Counted from the first letter of the stretch, positions 1-9,745 are shown. The stretch is 64,000 bases of DNA from Cupriavidus taiwanensis (GCF_900250075.1 NZ_LT977070.1:1814603-1878602), one strand, 5' to 3'. The notes: generated from the letters alone by a model not told the origin. Made by a program: numbers and translations.

Positions 1-854
1 GCCAGCGTGATCGACAGGCCCACCGACGACCACAGCGAAAAGCGCCCGCCGATCCAGTCCCAGAACTCGAACATATTGGCCGGGTCGATGCCGAACTCGC
101 GCACCGCCTCGGTATTGGTCGAGACCGCGACGAAGTGCTTGGCCAGGTCCTGCTCGGCCACGCCGCCGGCGACAAACCACGCGCGCGCGCTGTGCGCGTT
201 TGCCATGGTCTCGAGCGTGGTGAAGGTCTTGGAGCAGACGATCACCAGGGTGCGCTGGGGATCGAGCCGCACCAGGGTCTCGGCGAGGTCGGTGCCGTCG
301 ACATTGGAGACGAAGTGCATGCGCGGCGCGGTGTTGCCATCCGCATCGGCGAGATGCGACAGCGCCCGGCACACCATGCGCGGCCCCAGGTCGGAACCGC
401 CGATGCCGATGTTGATGACATCGGTGATGCGCTCGCCGGTCGCACCCTTCCAGGCGCCGCTGCGCACGCGCGCGGAGAAGTCGCGCATGCGCGCCAGGAC
501 CTGCTGGATGGCCGGCACCACGGCTTCGCCGTCGACCTTGTAGCCGGCGCCGGCGGGGGCGCGCAGGGCCACGTGCAGGGCGGCGCGGTCTTCGGTGGTG
601 TTGATATGCTCGCCCGCGAACATCGCGTCGCGACGGCGGGTGACGCCGGCCTCGGCCGCGAGTTGCATCAGCAGGCTCATGGTCTGCTGGGTGATGCGGT
701 TCTTCGAGTAGTCGAGATAGAGGCCGGCGGCCTCGAGCGAGCATTGCGCGACGCGCTGTGCGCCTTCGCGATCGAACCAGTCGCGCATCCGGGCGTCGCG
801 AAGGGTGTCATGGTGCCGCAGCAGGGCGTTCCAGGCGTGAAGGTCAGTGGGCAT
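1..854 (-). CDS. pgi: glucose-6-phosphate isomerase, N-terminal part (runs off the window)
   Basis: Interconverts glucose 6-phosphate and fructose 6-phosphate in the cytoplasm. Only the first 284 codons are inside the window; the C-terminal half lies beyond position 1. The translation starts [11 protein letters not shown]. It carries the sugar-phosphate-binding [14 protein letters not shown] stretch and, close to the window edge, the PGI family signature [15 protein letters not shown]. The family is about 540-550 residues long, so roughly half is visible and nothing looks broken. The ATG at 854 is the first that includes the conserved N-terminus. The 240 bp upstream, up to the end of nnr, holds no gene and must contain its promoter. 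Confidence 0.97.
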   Translation of the reverse strand, partial: MPTDLHAWNALLRHHDTLRDARMRDWFDREGAQRVAQCSLEAAGLYLDYSKNRITQQTMSLLMQLAAEAGVTRRRDAMFAGEHINTTEDRAALHVALRAPAGAGYKVDGEAVVPAIQQVLARMRDFSARVRSGAWKGATGERITDVINIGIGGSDLGPRMVCRALSHLADADGNTAPRMHFVSNVDGTDLAETLVRLDPQRTLVIVCSKTFTTLETMANAHSARAWFVAGGVAEQDLAKHFVAVSTNTEAVREFGIDPANMFEFWDWIGGRFSLWSSVGLSITL

Positions 855-1094
855 GCAGGACTGGGCGTGCAGGACTAGCGGGGTTGCGGGGCGCGAGCCG
901 CGTGGCATTGCCGGCTTGCAAGACGGAGCGGTAAGTATATCGCCAGCAATCGCGGCATCGAGGGTAGCGGCGGCGTCATATCGTTACCACTTGCAACATA
1001 ACAGCCGCGGCGCCGCGCCGGTATCGGTCGTTGTCTGACGGCAGGTGCGGCGGGCGCCGCCGGTATGCGCCGGAACGCGAACCTCGCGCTTGCC

Positions 1095-2684
1095 TTACGC
1101 TTGCGCTGCGTTCAGCAACTGGTTGAATACGCCGCGGGCCGGCGCATACAGTTCACCTGCCATGACGCCTGCCGGACCCGTGCCTTGTTCGACCAGCACA
1201 TCGGCGGCACGGCCATGGATCCACACTGCCGCCTGCGCCGCGGCCAGCGGCGCCATGCCTTGCGCCAGCAGCGCGCCCAGCATGCCGGCCAGCACGTCGC
1301 CGGTGCCAGCGCTGGCCAGCGCCGCGTTGCCGGTCGGGTTCAGCGTCCACGGGCTGCCGTCGGGCGCGGCGATCACGCTGCCCGATCCCTTCAGCACCAC
1401 CACGGCCTGCCATTGAGCGGCCAGCGCCGCGGCGGCGGCGGGGCGGTCGCGCTGGATCTCGGCCACCGGCACGCCCATCAGCCGCGCGGCTTCGAGCGGG
1501 TGCGGCGTCATCACGGTGGCGGCGCCGCGCGTGGCCAGCTCACCCGCCAGGGCCGGATCGGACGCCAGCAGGTTCAGCGCATCGGCATCCAGCACCAGCG
1601 GCTGCGTCGCGGCCTGCAGCAGCCGCGCGAACTGCTGGCGGGCGTTGGCATCGGTGCCCATGCCCGGCCCGATCACCAGCGCCGACATCGACGCCAGTGC
1701 CAGCGCGTCGAGCGCATGCAGCATCAGCTCCGGATGCAGCGGATCGAGCAGCGGCGCCGGCTGCGCCAGGAAGCCGATATGCACCTTGCCCGCGCCGAGC
1801 CATTGCGCCGCCCGTGCGCCGAGCAGCGGCGCGCCGGTCATGCCGAGGTTGCCGCCGATCACCGCCAGCGAGCCATGCGTGCCCTTGTTGCTGGCGTGGC
1901 GGCGGCGCGGCAGCGCGGCACCGAACAGCGCGGGGCCGTTCACCAGGCCCTGCGGTGCTTCGCGCGGGGGATAGTCCAGGCCGATCGGCGCGATCTCGAC
2001 CGCGCCGGCGCAGTCGCGCCCGTCCAGCGTCAGCAGGCCGGGCTTGGCGGCAATGAAGGTCAGCGTGCGCCAGGCGCGCACGGCCGGCGCGCCAGCGCCG
2101 GTGTCGGCGGACAGGCCGCTGGGAATGTCCAGCGCAAACACCGGCAGCGCGGCGCGGTTGAGCTGGTCGATCCACCACGCCATGCGGCCATCGGCGGGGC
2201 GGTTCAGGCCGATGCCGAGCAGGCCATCGACGATCGCGGCGGTGCCGGCGGGCCAGTGCGGGTCCTGCGCGGTCTCCACCTCGGCCATCACGCTCGACGG
2301 CACGCCCGCGGCCTGCGCCTGCTGCCACGCGGTGGCGGCATCGGCCGGCAGGCGTTGCGGATCGGCGGCGAGCCAGACTTGCACCGCGCGCCCGGCGCGA
2401 TGCAGCTGCGTGGCGGCGACCAGCGCGTCGCCGCCGTTATTGCCCGGCCCCGCCAGGAACAGCAGCGGCCCGTCGGGCGCATGGCAAGCGAGCCAGCGCG
2501 CCGCTGCCGTGCCGGCGCGCGACATCAGCGTGAAGGCTGGCAGCTGCGCCAGCGCGGCGTGCTCGAGGCGGCGGATCGTGGCCACGCCGTAGAGCGGCAC
2601 CGGGGCCGGCGCGGCCGCATCGAGGGCAAGCCAGTCGTGTTCGTGGCCGGTGGGCGTGATGGCGGTGGCGGCAGGGCGGGTCAT
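1095..2684 (-). CDS. nnr: bifunctional NAD(P)HX epimerase / ADP-dependent NAD(P)HX dehydratase
   Basis: Repairs hydrated NADH and NADPH: the N-terminal YjeF_N domain epimerises NAD(P)HX and the C-terminal ribokinase-like domain dehydrates the S form using ADP. 529 residues, the usual length for the fused protein. The epimerase half shows AGPGNNGGDALVAA and VDGLLGIGL; the dehydratase half shows KGTHGSLAVIGG, VIGPGMG, LDADALNLLA, TPHPLEAARL and the ATP-site NAALASAGTGDVLAGMLGA. An open frame extends further upstream, but the ATG at 2684, 7 bp after the dadA stop, fits the family start. It is last in the minus-strand amidase/TRAP/dadA run. Coupling to a flavin dehydrogenase gene may be only operon convenience. 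Confidence 0.95.
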   Translation of the reverse strand: MTRPAATAITPTGHEHDWLALDAAAPAPVPLYGVATIRRLEHAALAQLPAFTLMSRAGTAAARWLACHAPDGPLLFLAGPGNNGGDALVAATQLHRAGRAVQVWLAADPQRLPADAATAWQQAQAAGVPSSVMAEVETAQDPHWPAGTAAIVDGLLGIGLNRPADGRMAWWIDQLNRAALPVFALDIPSGLSADTGAGAPAVRAWRTLTFIAAKPGLLTLDGRDCAGAVEIAPIGLDYPPREAPQGLVNGPALFGAALPRRRHASNKGTHGSLAVIGGNLGMTGAPLLGARAAQWLGAGKVHIGFLAQPAPLLDPLHPELMLHALDALALASMSALVIGPGMGTDANARQQFARLLQAATQPLVLDADALNLLASDPALAGELATRGAATVMTPHPLEAARLMGVPVAEIQRDRPAAAAALAAQWQAVVVLKGSGSVIAAPDGSPWTLNPTGNAALASAGTGDVLAGMLGALLAQGMAPLAAAQAAVWIHGRAADVLVEQGTGPAGVMAGELYAPARGVFNQLLNAAQA

Positions 2685-2691
2685 GTCGGGC

Positions 2692-3999
2692 TCAGTTGGC
2701 CGGCCCCAGCCCGTAGCGGTCGGGCAGCAGGCCTTCCATGTCGATGTCCGGACCGTCGCGGCCGGCGGCAGCGCCAGCGCTGGCGGCGATCTGGTCAGCC
2801 GCAATCTTGCCTGATCCGCAGCTCATCGCCCAGCCCGTCGAACCATGGCCGAGGTTCAGGAACAGCCCCGGCACCGCGGTGGGGCCGATCAGCGGCGGCC
2901 CGTCGGGCAGCATCGGCCGGGCGCCGGCCCATTGCGTCGCCTCCTGGTAGTTGCCGGCCACCGGGAACCAGTCGCGTGCGACCTTGACCAGCGTGTTCAG
3001 CGCGGCGGGGCGCAGGTCGAGCCGGCGCGAGCCCAGCTCCGCCGTGCCGGCCACGCGCAGCCGGTTGCCCATGCGCGTCATCGCGACCTTGTACGACTCG
3101 TCCATCAGCGCGCCCAGCGGGGCCTGCAGTTCGTCGCGGATCATCACCGTCACCGAATAGCCCTTGACCGGATACAGCGGCACGCGCAGGCCCAGCGGGC
3201 GCAGCAGCGCGGCGCTGTCGGCGCCGGCGGCGACCAGCACGCGCTCGGCGCCGAGCACCGCGGCAGAGCCCTGGCCGCCGGGTTCGTTCAGCTCGATCTC
3301 CAGCTTGCCGGCCGGGCCGGGACGGATGCGTGTCACCGCGGTGTCGAAGCGGAACGACACGCCCGCGGCTTGCGCATGCCGGTGCAGCGCGCGCACGAAC
3401 ATCGGGCAGTTGCCGGATTCATCTTCCGGCAGGTGCAGCCCGCCGGCCAGCGGCGTGCCGGCGGCCAGGCCCGGCTCGATCTGGCGGCATTCGGCGGCGC
3501 TGACCAGCCGGTGCGGCACGTTGTTCTCGCGCAGCAGGGCGATGGCGGGCCCGGCCAGGTCCAGCTCGCGCGCGGTGCGGAACAGCTGCAGGTAGCCCTG
3601 CGACTGCTCGTAGTCGATCTCCAGCTCGCTGCGCAGCCGGTGCAGGCAGGCGCGGCTGTAGAACGCCAGCCGCTGCATGCGCAGCTTGTTGGCGCGGTAG
3701 CGCTCGAGCCGGCATTCGCGCAGCCAGCGCGCGATCCAGCGCCACATCGCCGGGTCCGCGGCGGGGCGGAACAGCACCGGCGCCTCGCGCGCGAACAGCG
3801 TGCGCAGGATCTTGGCCGGCATGCCGGGCGCGGCCCAGGGCGTGACGTAGCCGGGCGCGATCACGCCGGCATTGCCGAAGCTGGCTTCCTGCGCCGGCGC
3901 GCCGCGGCGCTCGAGCACGGTCACGTCGAAACCGGCCTGGCGCAGGTACCACGCCGAACTGACGCCGATCGCGCCGGCGCCGATGACGATCACATGCAT
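2692..3999 (-). CDS. dadA: D-amino acid dehydrogenase, DadA type
   Basis: FAD enzyme that oxidatively deaminates D-amino acids to 2-oxo acids and passes electrons to the quinone pool at the inner membrane. 435 residues, the normal length for DadA. The N-terminus is a Rossmann FAD motif, VIGAGAIGVSSAWYL, followed by LERR (acidic end of the second strand). Further on are PGYVTPWAAPG and the C-terminal GHGSTGWAMSCGSGK flavin-binding stretch typical of DadA. No alanine racemase (dadX) is adjacent. It sits instead between a TRAP transporter and nnr on the same strand, which suggests use on an imported substrate rather than on alanine from peptidoglycan. Other DAO-family oxidoreductases (for example hydroxyproline or glycine oxidases) cannot be fully excluded. 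Confidence 0.9.
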   Translation of the reverse strand: MHVIVIGAGAIGVSSAWYLRQAGFDVTVLERRGAPAQEASFGNAGVIAPGYVTPWAAPGMPAKILRTLFAREAPVLFRPAADPAMWRWIARWLRECRLERYRANKLRMQRLAFYSRACLHRLRSELEIDYEQSQGYLQLFRTARELDLAGPAIALLRENNVPHRLVSAAECRQIEPGLAAGTPLAGGLHLPEDESGNCPMFVRALHRHAQAAGVSFRFDTAVTRIRPGPAGKLEIELNEPGGQGSAAVLGAERVLVAAGADSAALLRPLGLRVPLYPVKGYSVTVMIRDELQAPLGALMDESYKVAMTRMGNRLRVAGTAELGSRRLDLRPAALNTLVKVARDWFPVAGNYQEATQWAGARPMLPDGPPLIGPTAVPGLFLNLGHGSTGWAMSCGSGKIAADQIAASAGAAAGRDGPDIDMEGLLPDRYGLGPAN

Positions 4000-4045
4000 C
4001 GCTGCGCGAACCTCCCTCGCGTGTCCGTTGCCGTCCCGGCCAAGG

Positions 4046-5356
4046 CTATTTGACCTCCTGCTGCATCACTGCGTCGGGCAGCCAGGTCACCACGCCGGGC
4101 CAGATCGTGACGATGGCGATCGCCATCACCATCATCATGAAGAACGGCAGCGAGACCCGCGCGATGTAATTGCTGTCCTTGCCTGTCATGCTCTGCAAAA
4201 CGAACAGGTTGAAGCCGACCGGCGGCGTCACTTCGGCAATCTCCACCAGCAGCACGATGAAGATGCCGAACCAGACCAGGTCGAAGCCGGCCGCCTGCAC
4301 CATCGGCAGCACCGTGGCGGTGGTGAGGGCGATCATCGAGATGCCGTCCAGCGCCGTGCCGAGCACGATATAGATCACCGTGAGCACCGCGATCAGCGCC
4401 CACGGCGACAGCTGCAGCGCGGCCACCCACTCGGCCAGCGCGCGCGGGATGCCGGTAAAGCTCATGGTCACCGAGAGGAACGAGGTCGCGCCCAGCACGA
4501 ACATGATCATCGCGGTCAGGCGCGTGGCCGACATCAGGCTGTCCCAGAATGCGGCGCGCGTGAGCGACCCGCCCGCCCACGCCAGCGCCAGCGACGCGAC
4601 CACGCCATAGGCCGCGGCTTCGGTGGCGGTGGAGTAGCCGGTCACCATGATCGCGGTGATGAAGGCGATCAGCACGATGCACGGCAGCAGCTGCCGGATC
4701 GACGCCAGCCGCGCGCGCCAGTTGAAGTGCTCCGACGCCGGGGTCTTGTCCGGGTTGGCCAGCGCCCAGACCACGATGTAGCCGGAAAACAGCAGCATCA
4801 GCAGCAGCCCCGGGACGAAGCCGGCCAGGAACACGCGAATGATCGACACATCCGCCGAGACCGCGTACACCACCATCGTGATCGACGGCGGGATCAGGAT
4901 GCCAAGCGTGCCGGCGCATGACAGCGAGCCCAGCGTGATGCGCTCGTCGTAGCCGCGCCGGGTCAGTTCGGGCAGCGCCGACTTGGCGATGGTGGCGCAG
5001 GTGGCCGCCGACGAGCCCGACACCGAGCCGAAGATGCCGCAGCCCAGGATGTTGACGTGCATGAGCCGCCCGGGCAGCCAGCTCAGCCATGGCGACAGCC
5101 CGCTGAACATCTGCTCCGACAGCCGCGTGCGGAACAGGATCTCGCCCATCCACACGAACAGCGGCAGCGATGCCAGCGTGTACGAGGCGCTCGACGACCA
5201 CCACGCATTGGCCAGGCTGACCAGCGCCTCGCGGTCGGAGAACACCACCAGCCCGATCCACGACGTGACCGCGATGGCCACGGGAATCCACGCGCCCAGC
5301 GCGAGGAAGACGATCAGCACCAGCAGCAGGATCAGCGCAACCACGACCGTGCTCAT
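4046..5356 (-). CDS. dctM: TRAP transporter large permease (DctM)
   Basis: Twelve-helix membrane subunit of a tripartite ATP-independent periplasmic transporter, driving solute uptake with a sodium or proton gradient. 436 residues, starting MSTVVVALILLLVLIVFLALG, and hydrophobic throughout. Family landmarks are GCGIFGSVSGSSAATCATIAKSALPEL and GILIPPSITMVVYA in the first half, and EVTPPVGFNLFVLQ near the C-terminus. Its start codon shares one base with the dctQ stop (TGATG), so the two are translationally coupled. The order P-Q-M is the standard operon order. Substrate is not readable from the sequence; the neighbours (amidase, DadA) suggest an amino-acid derivative. Confidence 0.95.
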   Translation of the reverse strand: MSTVVVALILLLVLIVFLALGAWIPVAIAVTSWIGLVVFSDREALVSLANAWWSSSASYTLASLPLFVWMGEILFRTRLSEQMFSGLSPWLSWLPGRLMHVNILGCGIFGSVSGSSAATCATIAKSALPELTRRGYDERITLGSLSCAGTLGILIPPSITMVVYAVSADVSIIRVFLAGFVPGLLLMLLFSGYIVVWALANPDKTPASEHFNWRARLASIRQLLPCIVLIAFITAIMVTGYSTATEAAAYGVVASLALAWAGGSLTRAAFWDSLMSATRLTAMIMFVLGATSFLSVTMSFTGIPRALAEWVAALQLSPWALIAVLTVIYIVLGTALDGISMIALTTATVLPMVQAAGFDLVWFGIFIVLLVEIAEVTPPVGFNLFVLQSMTGKDSNYIARVSLPFFMMMVMAIAIVTIWPGVVTWLPDAVMQQEVK

Positions 5357-5907
5357 CAGACCGTCTCCCCGAAATCGCCGGCGGCCAGCTTGGCTTCCTG
5401 GGCCAGCTGGTAGCGCGGCTTCTGCCGCCGCACCACGCGCAGCCATTCGTCCGCGACCGCCAGCAGGAACCCCCCGCAGCCCAGCACCGCGAAGCTCTGC
5501 GGTATCCACAACGGGATCACGATCTGGCCCTGCGAGACATCGCCGATCTCCCAGCTCTGAAACGCGAAGGTGCCCAGCGCCCAGGCCGCATAGGCGGCGA
5601 ACACCAGGCAGATGGTGAGCGAGACCAGTTCGAGCAGCCAGCGCCGGCGCGGGCCGACCGCCGACAGCAGCATCTCCACGCGCACGATGCCGCCATGCTG
5701 GAAGGTCTGGCCGAGCACCAGGAAGGCGGAGGCGGCGCACAGCCAGGCCACGATGTCGTCGCCGCCCTTGAAGATCACCGAGGTTTCGCGCGACAGCGAC
5801 ATCAGGATCATGATCACGCAGACGGCGAGGATGCACAGCGCGCCGAGCGCTGCGAACAGGTCCAGCAGGCGGTCGAGCCAGCGCTTGGAGGAGGGGGCAG
5901 TGGGCAT
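5356..5907 (-). CDS. dctQ: TRAP transporter small permease (DctQ)
   Basis: Four-helix small membrane subunit of the TRAP transporter, partner of DctM. 183 residues, typical length. Hydrophobic segments lie at roughly residues 14-35, 50-70, 85-110 and 125-150. It includes the family-like SRETSVIFKGGDDIVAWLCAASAFLVLGQ region and WIPQSFAVLGCGGFLL. The stop overlaps the start of dctM by one base. A 94-bp gap separates it from dctP upstream, too short to judge whether a second promoter exists. Confidence 0.92.
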   Translation of the reverse strand: MPTAPSSKRWLDRLLDLFAALGALCILAVCVIMILMSLSRETSVIFKGGDDIVAWLCAASAFLVLGQTFQHGGIVRVEMLLSAVGPRRRWLLELVSLTICLVFAAYAAWALGTFAFQSWEIGDVSQGQIVIPLWIPQSFAVLGCGGFLLAVADEWLRVVRRQKPRYQLAQEAKLAAGDFGETV

Positions 5908-6001
5908 GATGGGCGGCGAAGATAAGGATGGGCGCCCCGCATGGCAGCCGGCGCGGCGGCGATGCAGGGCGCTGGAGATCGGTGGACGCGGGTCCCCGGG
6001 C

Positions 6002-6967
6002 CTACTTGCGGTAGGCGTCGAGGATGGCCTTGCCGTCAGGGCCCGCGCTCTTGGCCCAGTCGTCGACCATGGTCTGGCCCAGCTTCTGCATGTCGGCCTT
6101 GAGCTGCGGCGACGGCTGCTGCACCGTCATGCCGTTCCTGGCGAGCGTGGCCAGGTATTCCTTGGTCTTCTGCTCCGATACCTGCCAGCCGCGCTTCTCG
6201 GCGTCGGCGACGGCCTTGAGCAGCGCGTCCTGGGTGGGTTTGTCGAGCGCCGCGAAGGCCTTCTTGCTGACCACCAGCATGTTCTTGGGCAGCCAGGCAT
6301 CGACCGCATAGAAGTACTTCACGCTCTCCCACACCTTGGTGTCGACGCCGGTCGCGCCCGACGACATGAAGGAGTTGACGGTGCCGGTGGCGAGCGCCTG
6401 CGCCAGGTCGGCGGCCTGGATCGTGACCGGCTGCGCGCCGACCAGTTCGGCGATGCGCGAGGTGGCGGGATTGTAGGCGCGCCACTTCAGGCCCTTCATG
6501 TCGGCGGCCGAATTGATCGGCTTGTTGGCGTAGATGCCCTGCGGCGGCCAGGCCACCGCGTACAGCAGCTTGAGCCCCTGCTTGTCCAGCACCTTCTCCG
6601 TGACCGGGCGCGAGGCCTGCCACAGCTTGTAGGCATCGGCATAGCTGGTGGCCAGGAACGGCACCGCATCGACGCCGAACACCGGGTTCTCGTTGGCCAG
6701 CAGCGACATCAGGATCTCGCCCATCTGGACCTGGCCGGTCTGCACGCCGCGCTTGATCTCGTTGGCCTTGAGCAGCGACCCGTTCGGATGCAGCACGATC
6801 TTGAGCTTGCCGCCGGTGGCCTTGTCGACGTCGCTGGCCATCTGCTGCAGGTTCTCGGTGTGCAGGTTGGCGACGGGGTAGCCGGTGGGCAGGTCCCACT
6901 TGGTGTCCGCCTGTGCCGCCACGGCGGCCAGCATCAGCGTGGCCGCGATCATTGCCTTGACTCGCAT
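6002..6967 (-). CDS. dctP: TRAP transporter periplasmic solute receptor (DctP family)
   Basis: Periplasmic binding protein that captures the solute and delivers it to DctQM. 321 residues. The ATG at 6967 follows a GGAGAG ribosome site and gives a clean signal peptide (MRVKAMIAATLMLAAVAAQA, cleaved after AQA); an upstream in-frame extension would hide it, so I reject the longer start. Landmarks are the central LKWRAYNPATSRIAELVGAQPVTI, which holds the conserved Arg that grips a substrate carboxylate, and the following LAQALATGTVNSFMSSG. This supports a carboxylated ligand. It is the first gene of dctPQM-dadA-nnr, 124 bp after the amidase gene. Confidence 0.94.
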   Translation of the reverse strand: MRVKAMIAATLMLAAVAAQADTKWDLPTGYPVANLHTENLQQMASDVDKATGGKLKIVLHPNGSLLKANEIKRGVQTGQVQMGEILMSLLANENPVFGVDAVPFLATSYADAYKLWQASRPVTEKVLDKQGLKLLYAVAWPPQGIYANKPINSAADMKGLKWRAYNPATSRIAELVGAQPVTIQAADLAQALATGTVNSFMSSGATGVDTKVWESVKYFYAVDAWLPKNMLVVSKKAFAALDKPTQDALLKAVADAEKRGWQVSEQKTKEYLATLARNGMTVQQPSPQLKADMQKLGQTMVDDWAKSAGPDGKAILDAYRK

Positions 6968-7091
6968 CTCGATCTCTCCTGGTGTGCGCGCGGGGGCGCG
7001 GTGGTACAGCGGGTTGCGTACTACCTGGTGCCACGTGCGGGCCTGGCTCGGGCCCGGCGCATGGCGCAAGATCAACGGCGCGGCGGCGGGC

Positions 7092-8468
7092 TCAGTCGGC
7101 GCGCGCTAAGGGCTGCATGATGGGCTGCACGATACGTTCCAAGGCAAGGGCCGTGCCGAGCAGGCTGGCGTCGCGCATCGGCCCGTGCGACAGCATCAGG
7201 CCCACCGGCAGCTCGTCCGGCGCATGGCACGGCATCGATACCGAACAGCCGTCGAAGAAATTGAAGGCGGAGGTATTGCGCAACAGCAGGGCATTGACGC
7301 GGAAGAAGTGCGCGTCATCGGTGCGCAGCGGCGCCATCTCGGGCGCCACCATCGGCACGGTGGGGCAGACCACCGCGTCGAAGCCGTCCAGCCGCGCTTC
7401 CATGCGGGCAATCCAGTCCAGCCGGGCGCGGCCCAGGTCGATATAGTCGGCGGCGCTGATGCCCGCGCCGCGGTCGATGCGCGACGCCACGCGCGGGTCG
7501 TAGCGGTCGCGGCGGGCCGCCAGCAGGTGGCGGTGGATGGCATAGGCCTCGGCCGCGCTGAAGCCGCCATGCGCGTTCAGCGCGGCCAGTTCGCCGAGCT
7601 CGGGCAGGTCGACATGCTCCAGCCGCACGCCGGCGGCCGACAGCCGGCCCAGGGCGCGGTCGAAGGCGCGCGCCACCACGGGGTCGAGATCGTCCAGCAG
7701 CAGCTGGCGCGGGATCGCCAGCCGCGTCGCGGCGGGATCGGTCACGCGCGGCAGCACCGCGCTGTCGGCAATCACGCTGTCCACCGCGATGCAGTCGCCG
7801 ACCGTGCGCGCCATGGCGCAGGCGGTGTCGAGCGTGTACGACAGCGGGAAGGCCCCGGCCAGCGGCACGCGCCGCGCGGTGGGCTTGAAGCCGGTGATGC
7901 CGCACAGCGCGGCCGGGATGCGGATCGAGCCGCCGGTGTCGCTGCCGAGCGCGGCCACCGCCAGCCCCAGCGCCACCGATACTGCGGCGCCGGACGACGA
8001 CCCGCCCGGGATGCGGGCGGCGCCTTCGCCGCCGGCCGGATTGGCGGGCGTGCCGTAATGGGGATTGATGCCCACACCGGAGAAGGCGAACTCGGTCATG
8101 TTGGTGCGCCCCACCAGCGCTGCCCCGGCCGCGCGCAGGCGCGCCACCACGGGCGCGTCGGCGACAGCCGGCGCGGCATCGGCGCGCACCAGCGAGGCGG
8201 CGCGGGTGACCTCTCCGGCCACGTCATACAGGTCCTTGACCGAGACCGGCAGGCCCGCCAGCGGATGCAGCGCCTTGCCGGCGCGGCTGGCGGCATCGGC
8301 GGCACGCGCCACCTGGGCGGCGGCCTCGAAGGTGCTGTGCAGGAACACGGCCGCGGCCGCCGGCGTGGCCGCGCGGGCAGCGGCCTGCTCGACGATCTGT
8401 GCGCGGCTGGTGCCGCCGTCGCGCAGGCGGGCGTTGAGGGTATCGAGGTCGGGAAGCATCAAGGGCAT
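7092..8468 (-). CDS. amidase, amidase-signature family
   Basis: Hydrolyses a carboxylic amide to acid plus ammonia or amine in the cytoplasm. 458 residues with the complete Ser-cisSer-Lys triad: Lys78 in VSVKDLYD, Ser157 in IPGGSSSG and Ser181 in GSDTGGSIRIPA, with the standard 24-residue spacing between the serines. It is shorter at the C-terminus than GatA and is not linked to gatB or gatC, so it is a catabolic amidase, not the tRNA amidotransferase. A second Met at residue 4 could be the true start. It lies directly upstream of the TRAP/dadA genes on the same strand, so its substrate may be what the transporter brings in. The exact substrate is unknown. Confidence 0.92.
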   Translation of the reverse strand: MPLMLPDLDTLNARLRDGGTSRAQIVEQAAARAATPAAAAVFLHSTFEAAAQVARAADAASRAGKALHPLAGLPVSVKDLYDVAGEVTRAASLVRADAAPAVADAPVVARLRAAGAALVGRTNMTEFAFSGVGINPHYGTPANPAGGEGAARIPGGSSSGAAVSVALGLAVAALGSDTGGSIRIPAALCGITGFKPTARRVPLAGAFPLSYTLDTACAMARTVGDCIAVDSVIADSAVLPRVTDPAATRLAIPRQLLLDDLDPVVARAFDRALGRLSAAGVRLEHVDLPELGELAALNAHGGFSAAEAYAIHRHLLAARRDRYDPRVASRIDRGAGISAADYIDLGRARLDWIARMEARLDGFDAVVCPTVPMVAPEMAPLRTDDAHFFRVNALLLRNTSAFNFFDGCSVSMPCHAPDELPVGLMLSHGPMRDASLLGTALALERIVQPIMQPLARAD

Positions 8469-8630
8469 GGGTCTGCGAATGAGGTGCGGCGGCGCGCGCA
8501 GCGCGCGCCGGGGGGCGGCCTGGGAACCTCAAGGGTAGCAAGAAGCCCTGCAAGGCGACAGATAGGGATGGCCTCTATGTCGTGGCGCGCGCCGCGGCAG
8601 TGCCGGGGTGGGGTGGGGCGGAGCCGCCGG

Positions 8631-9745
8631 CTAGGCCTGGCGCGGCAGGCGTACCTCGAACACGGTCCCGGCCGCATCGGAGCGGGCGTCGATCGAGCCT
8701 TGGTGGGCCCTGGCGATCTCGCTCGCGATATACAGCCCCAGCCCCAGGCCGGGTGCGTTCTTGTCGTGCGGATCCTCGCCCCGCCTGAGCGGGTCGAAGA
8801 TCTGGCCCAGGGTCTGCGGATCGATCGGCGGGCCGCTGTTCCAGACCGACACATGGACCTGCGCCGCATGGCCCGTGACGGCAACCCGGACCGGCGTGTC
8901 CGCCGCGCCGTACGTGACCGCGTTGGTCACCAGGTTGGAGAGCAGCTGCTGCAGCCGCGCACCGTCCCAGACGCCCTGCAGGTTGCCCTCGGCGGCGAAT
9001 TCGATGCGGTGGTCCGGGTGGGCGGCGCGCAACTGGTCCACGGCATCGCCAAACACCTGCGCCAGGTCGATCGCGGCGGGCGCGATGTTGATGCCCAGGC
9101 CCAGCTTGGTCCGGTTGAAATCGCACAGGTCGTCCAGCAGCGCATTCATGCGGGAGCCGCTGCGGATCAGACGGGTCGCGGCTTCCGATACCTTTTCCCC
9201 GGCGTTCAGCGCGGCCAGGTATTGAGCGGTGGTCTGGATGGTCTGCAGCGGGCTGCGCATGTCGTGCCCCAGCATGCCGAGCAGCAGGTTGCGCGCCTGC
9301 TCGACCTGCGCATCGAAATACCGACGGATTCCGTGACGGCCTGGTCGATGGCCTCGTTGAAGCGGACCATGTCATCGAAATCCGATGGGCCCGGGTGGCC
9401 GTCATCGATCCACAGCCGCAGCACGCTGGCACGCAGGGCCCTGTACTCGCTGACCATCTGGTTGATGTTGAAGCCATGGCGTGCCCGCAGCAGCGCGTGG
9501 GTCTGGGCCGCGGTTTCCGGTGCATCGGGCAGGCGGGGCGACCGCCCCAGCGACTTTTGGCGCTGGGCGTGGCGCGTTTGCGGGGTGGACAGATCCTTGA
9601 TCACGGCATTCAGGATCTGCTGCGCGTGATCGCGCAGGGCGGGCGCATCCATGTGTCTTGCGGCCGGCACCAGGGTGGCGGCAAACGCCTCCCACTCCCT
9701 CAGGATGCTGCTCATGTCGCGCCTGATGAAATCAGCAAGTCGCAT
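8631..9745 (-). pseudogene. sensor histidine kinase with RsbRD-type N-terminal domain, broken by a one-base frameshift
   Basis: Two overlapping frames together make one kinase of about 371 residues. Residues 1-141 (from the ATG at 9745, behind GGAG) resemble the RsbRD N-terminal sensor domain (LADFIRRDMSSILREWEAFA). The frame then shifts inside GTCGG at about 9323. The second frame continues RYFDAQVEQA, then the dimerisation/phosphoacceptor motif LGHDMRSPLQTIQ (His about 161), the N box LLSNLVTNAVTYG and the G box PGLGLGLYIASEIARAHQG. Adding one C restores a perfect reading across the join. No slippery heptamer or downstream structure suggests programmed shifting, so this is a recent mutation or a sequencing error. 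No response regulator gene is adjacent. Confidence 0.85.

Noticed and set aside
1065..2987. Long plus-strand open frame across nnr and dadA
   Set aside because: Arg/Gln/Ala low-complexity shadow; both minus-strand proteins have all family motifs.
8480..8520. GC-rich inverted repeat (GGCGCGCGCAGCGCGCGCC) downstream of the kinase region as a terminator
   Set aside because: No T tract in either direction and it lies upstream of the amidase start, where a terminator would serve no obvious gene.
9300..9340. Programmed ribosomal frameshift in the histidine kinase
   Set aside because: No slippery heptamer, internal Shine-Dalgarno or pseudoknot candidate; a simple one-base loss explains it.
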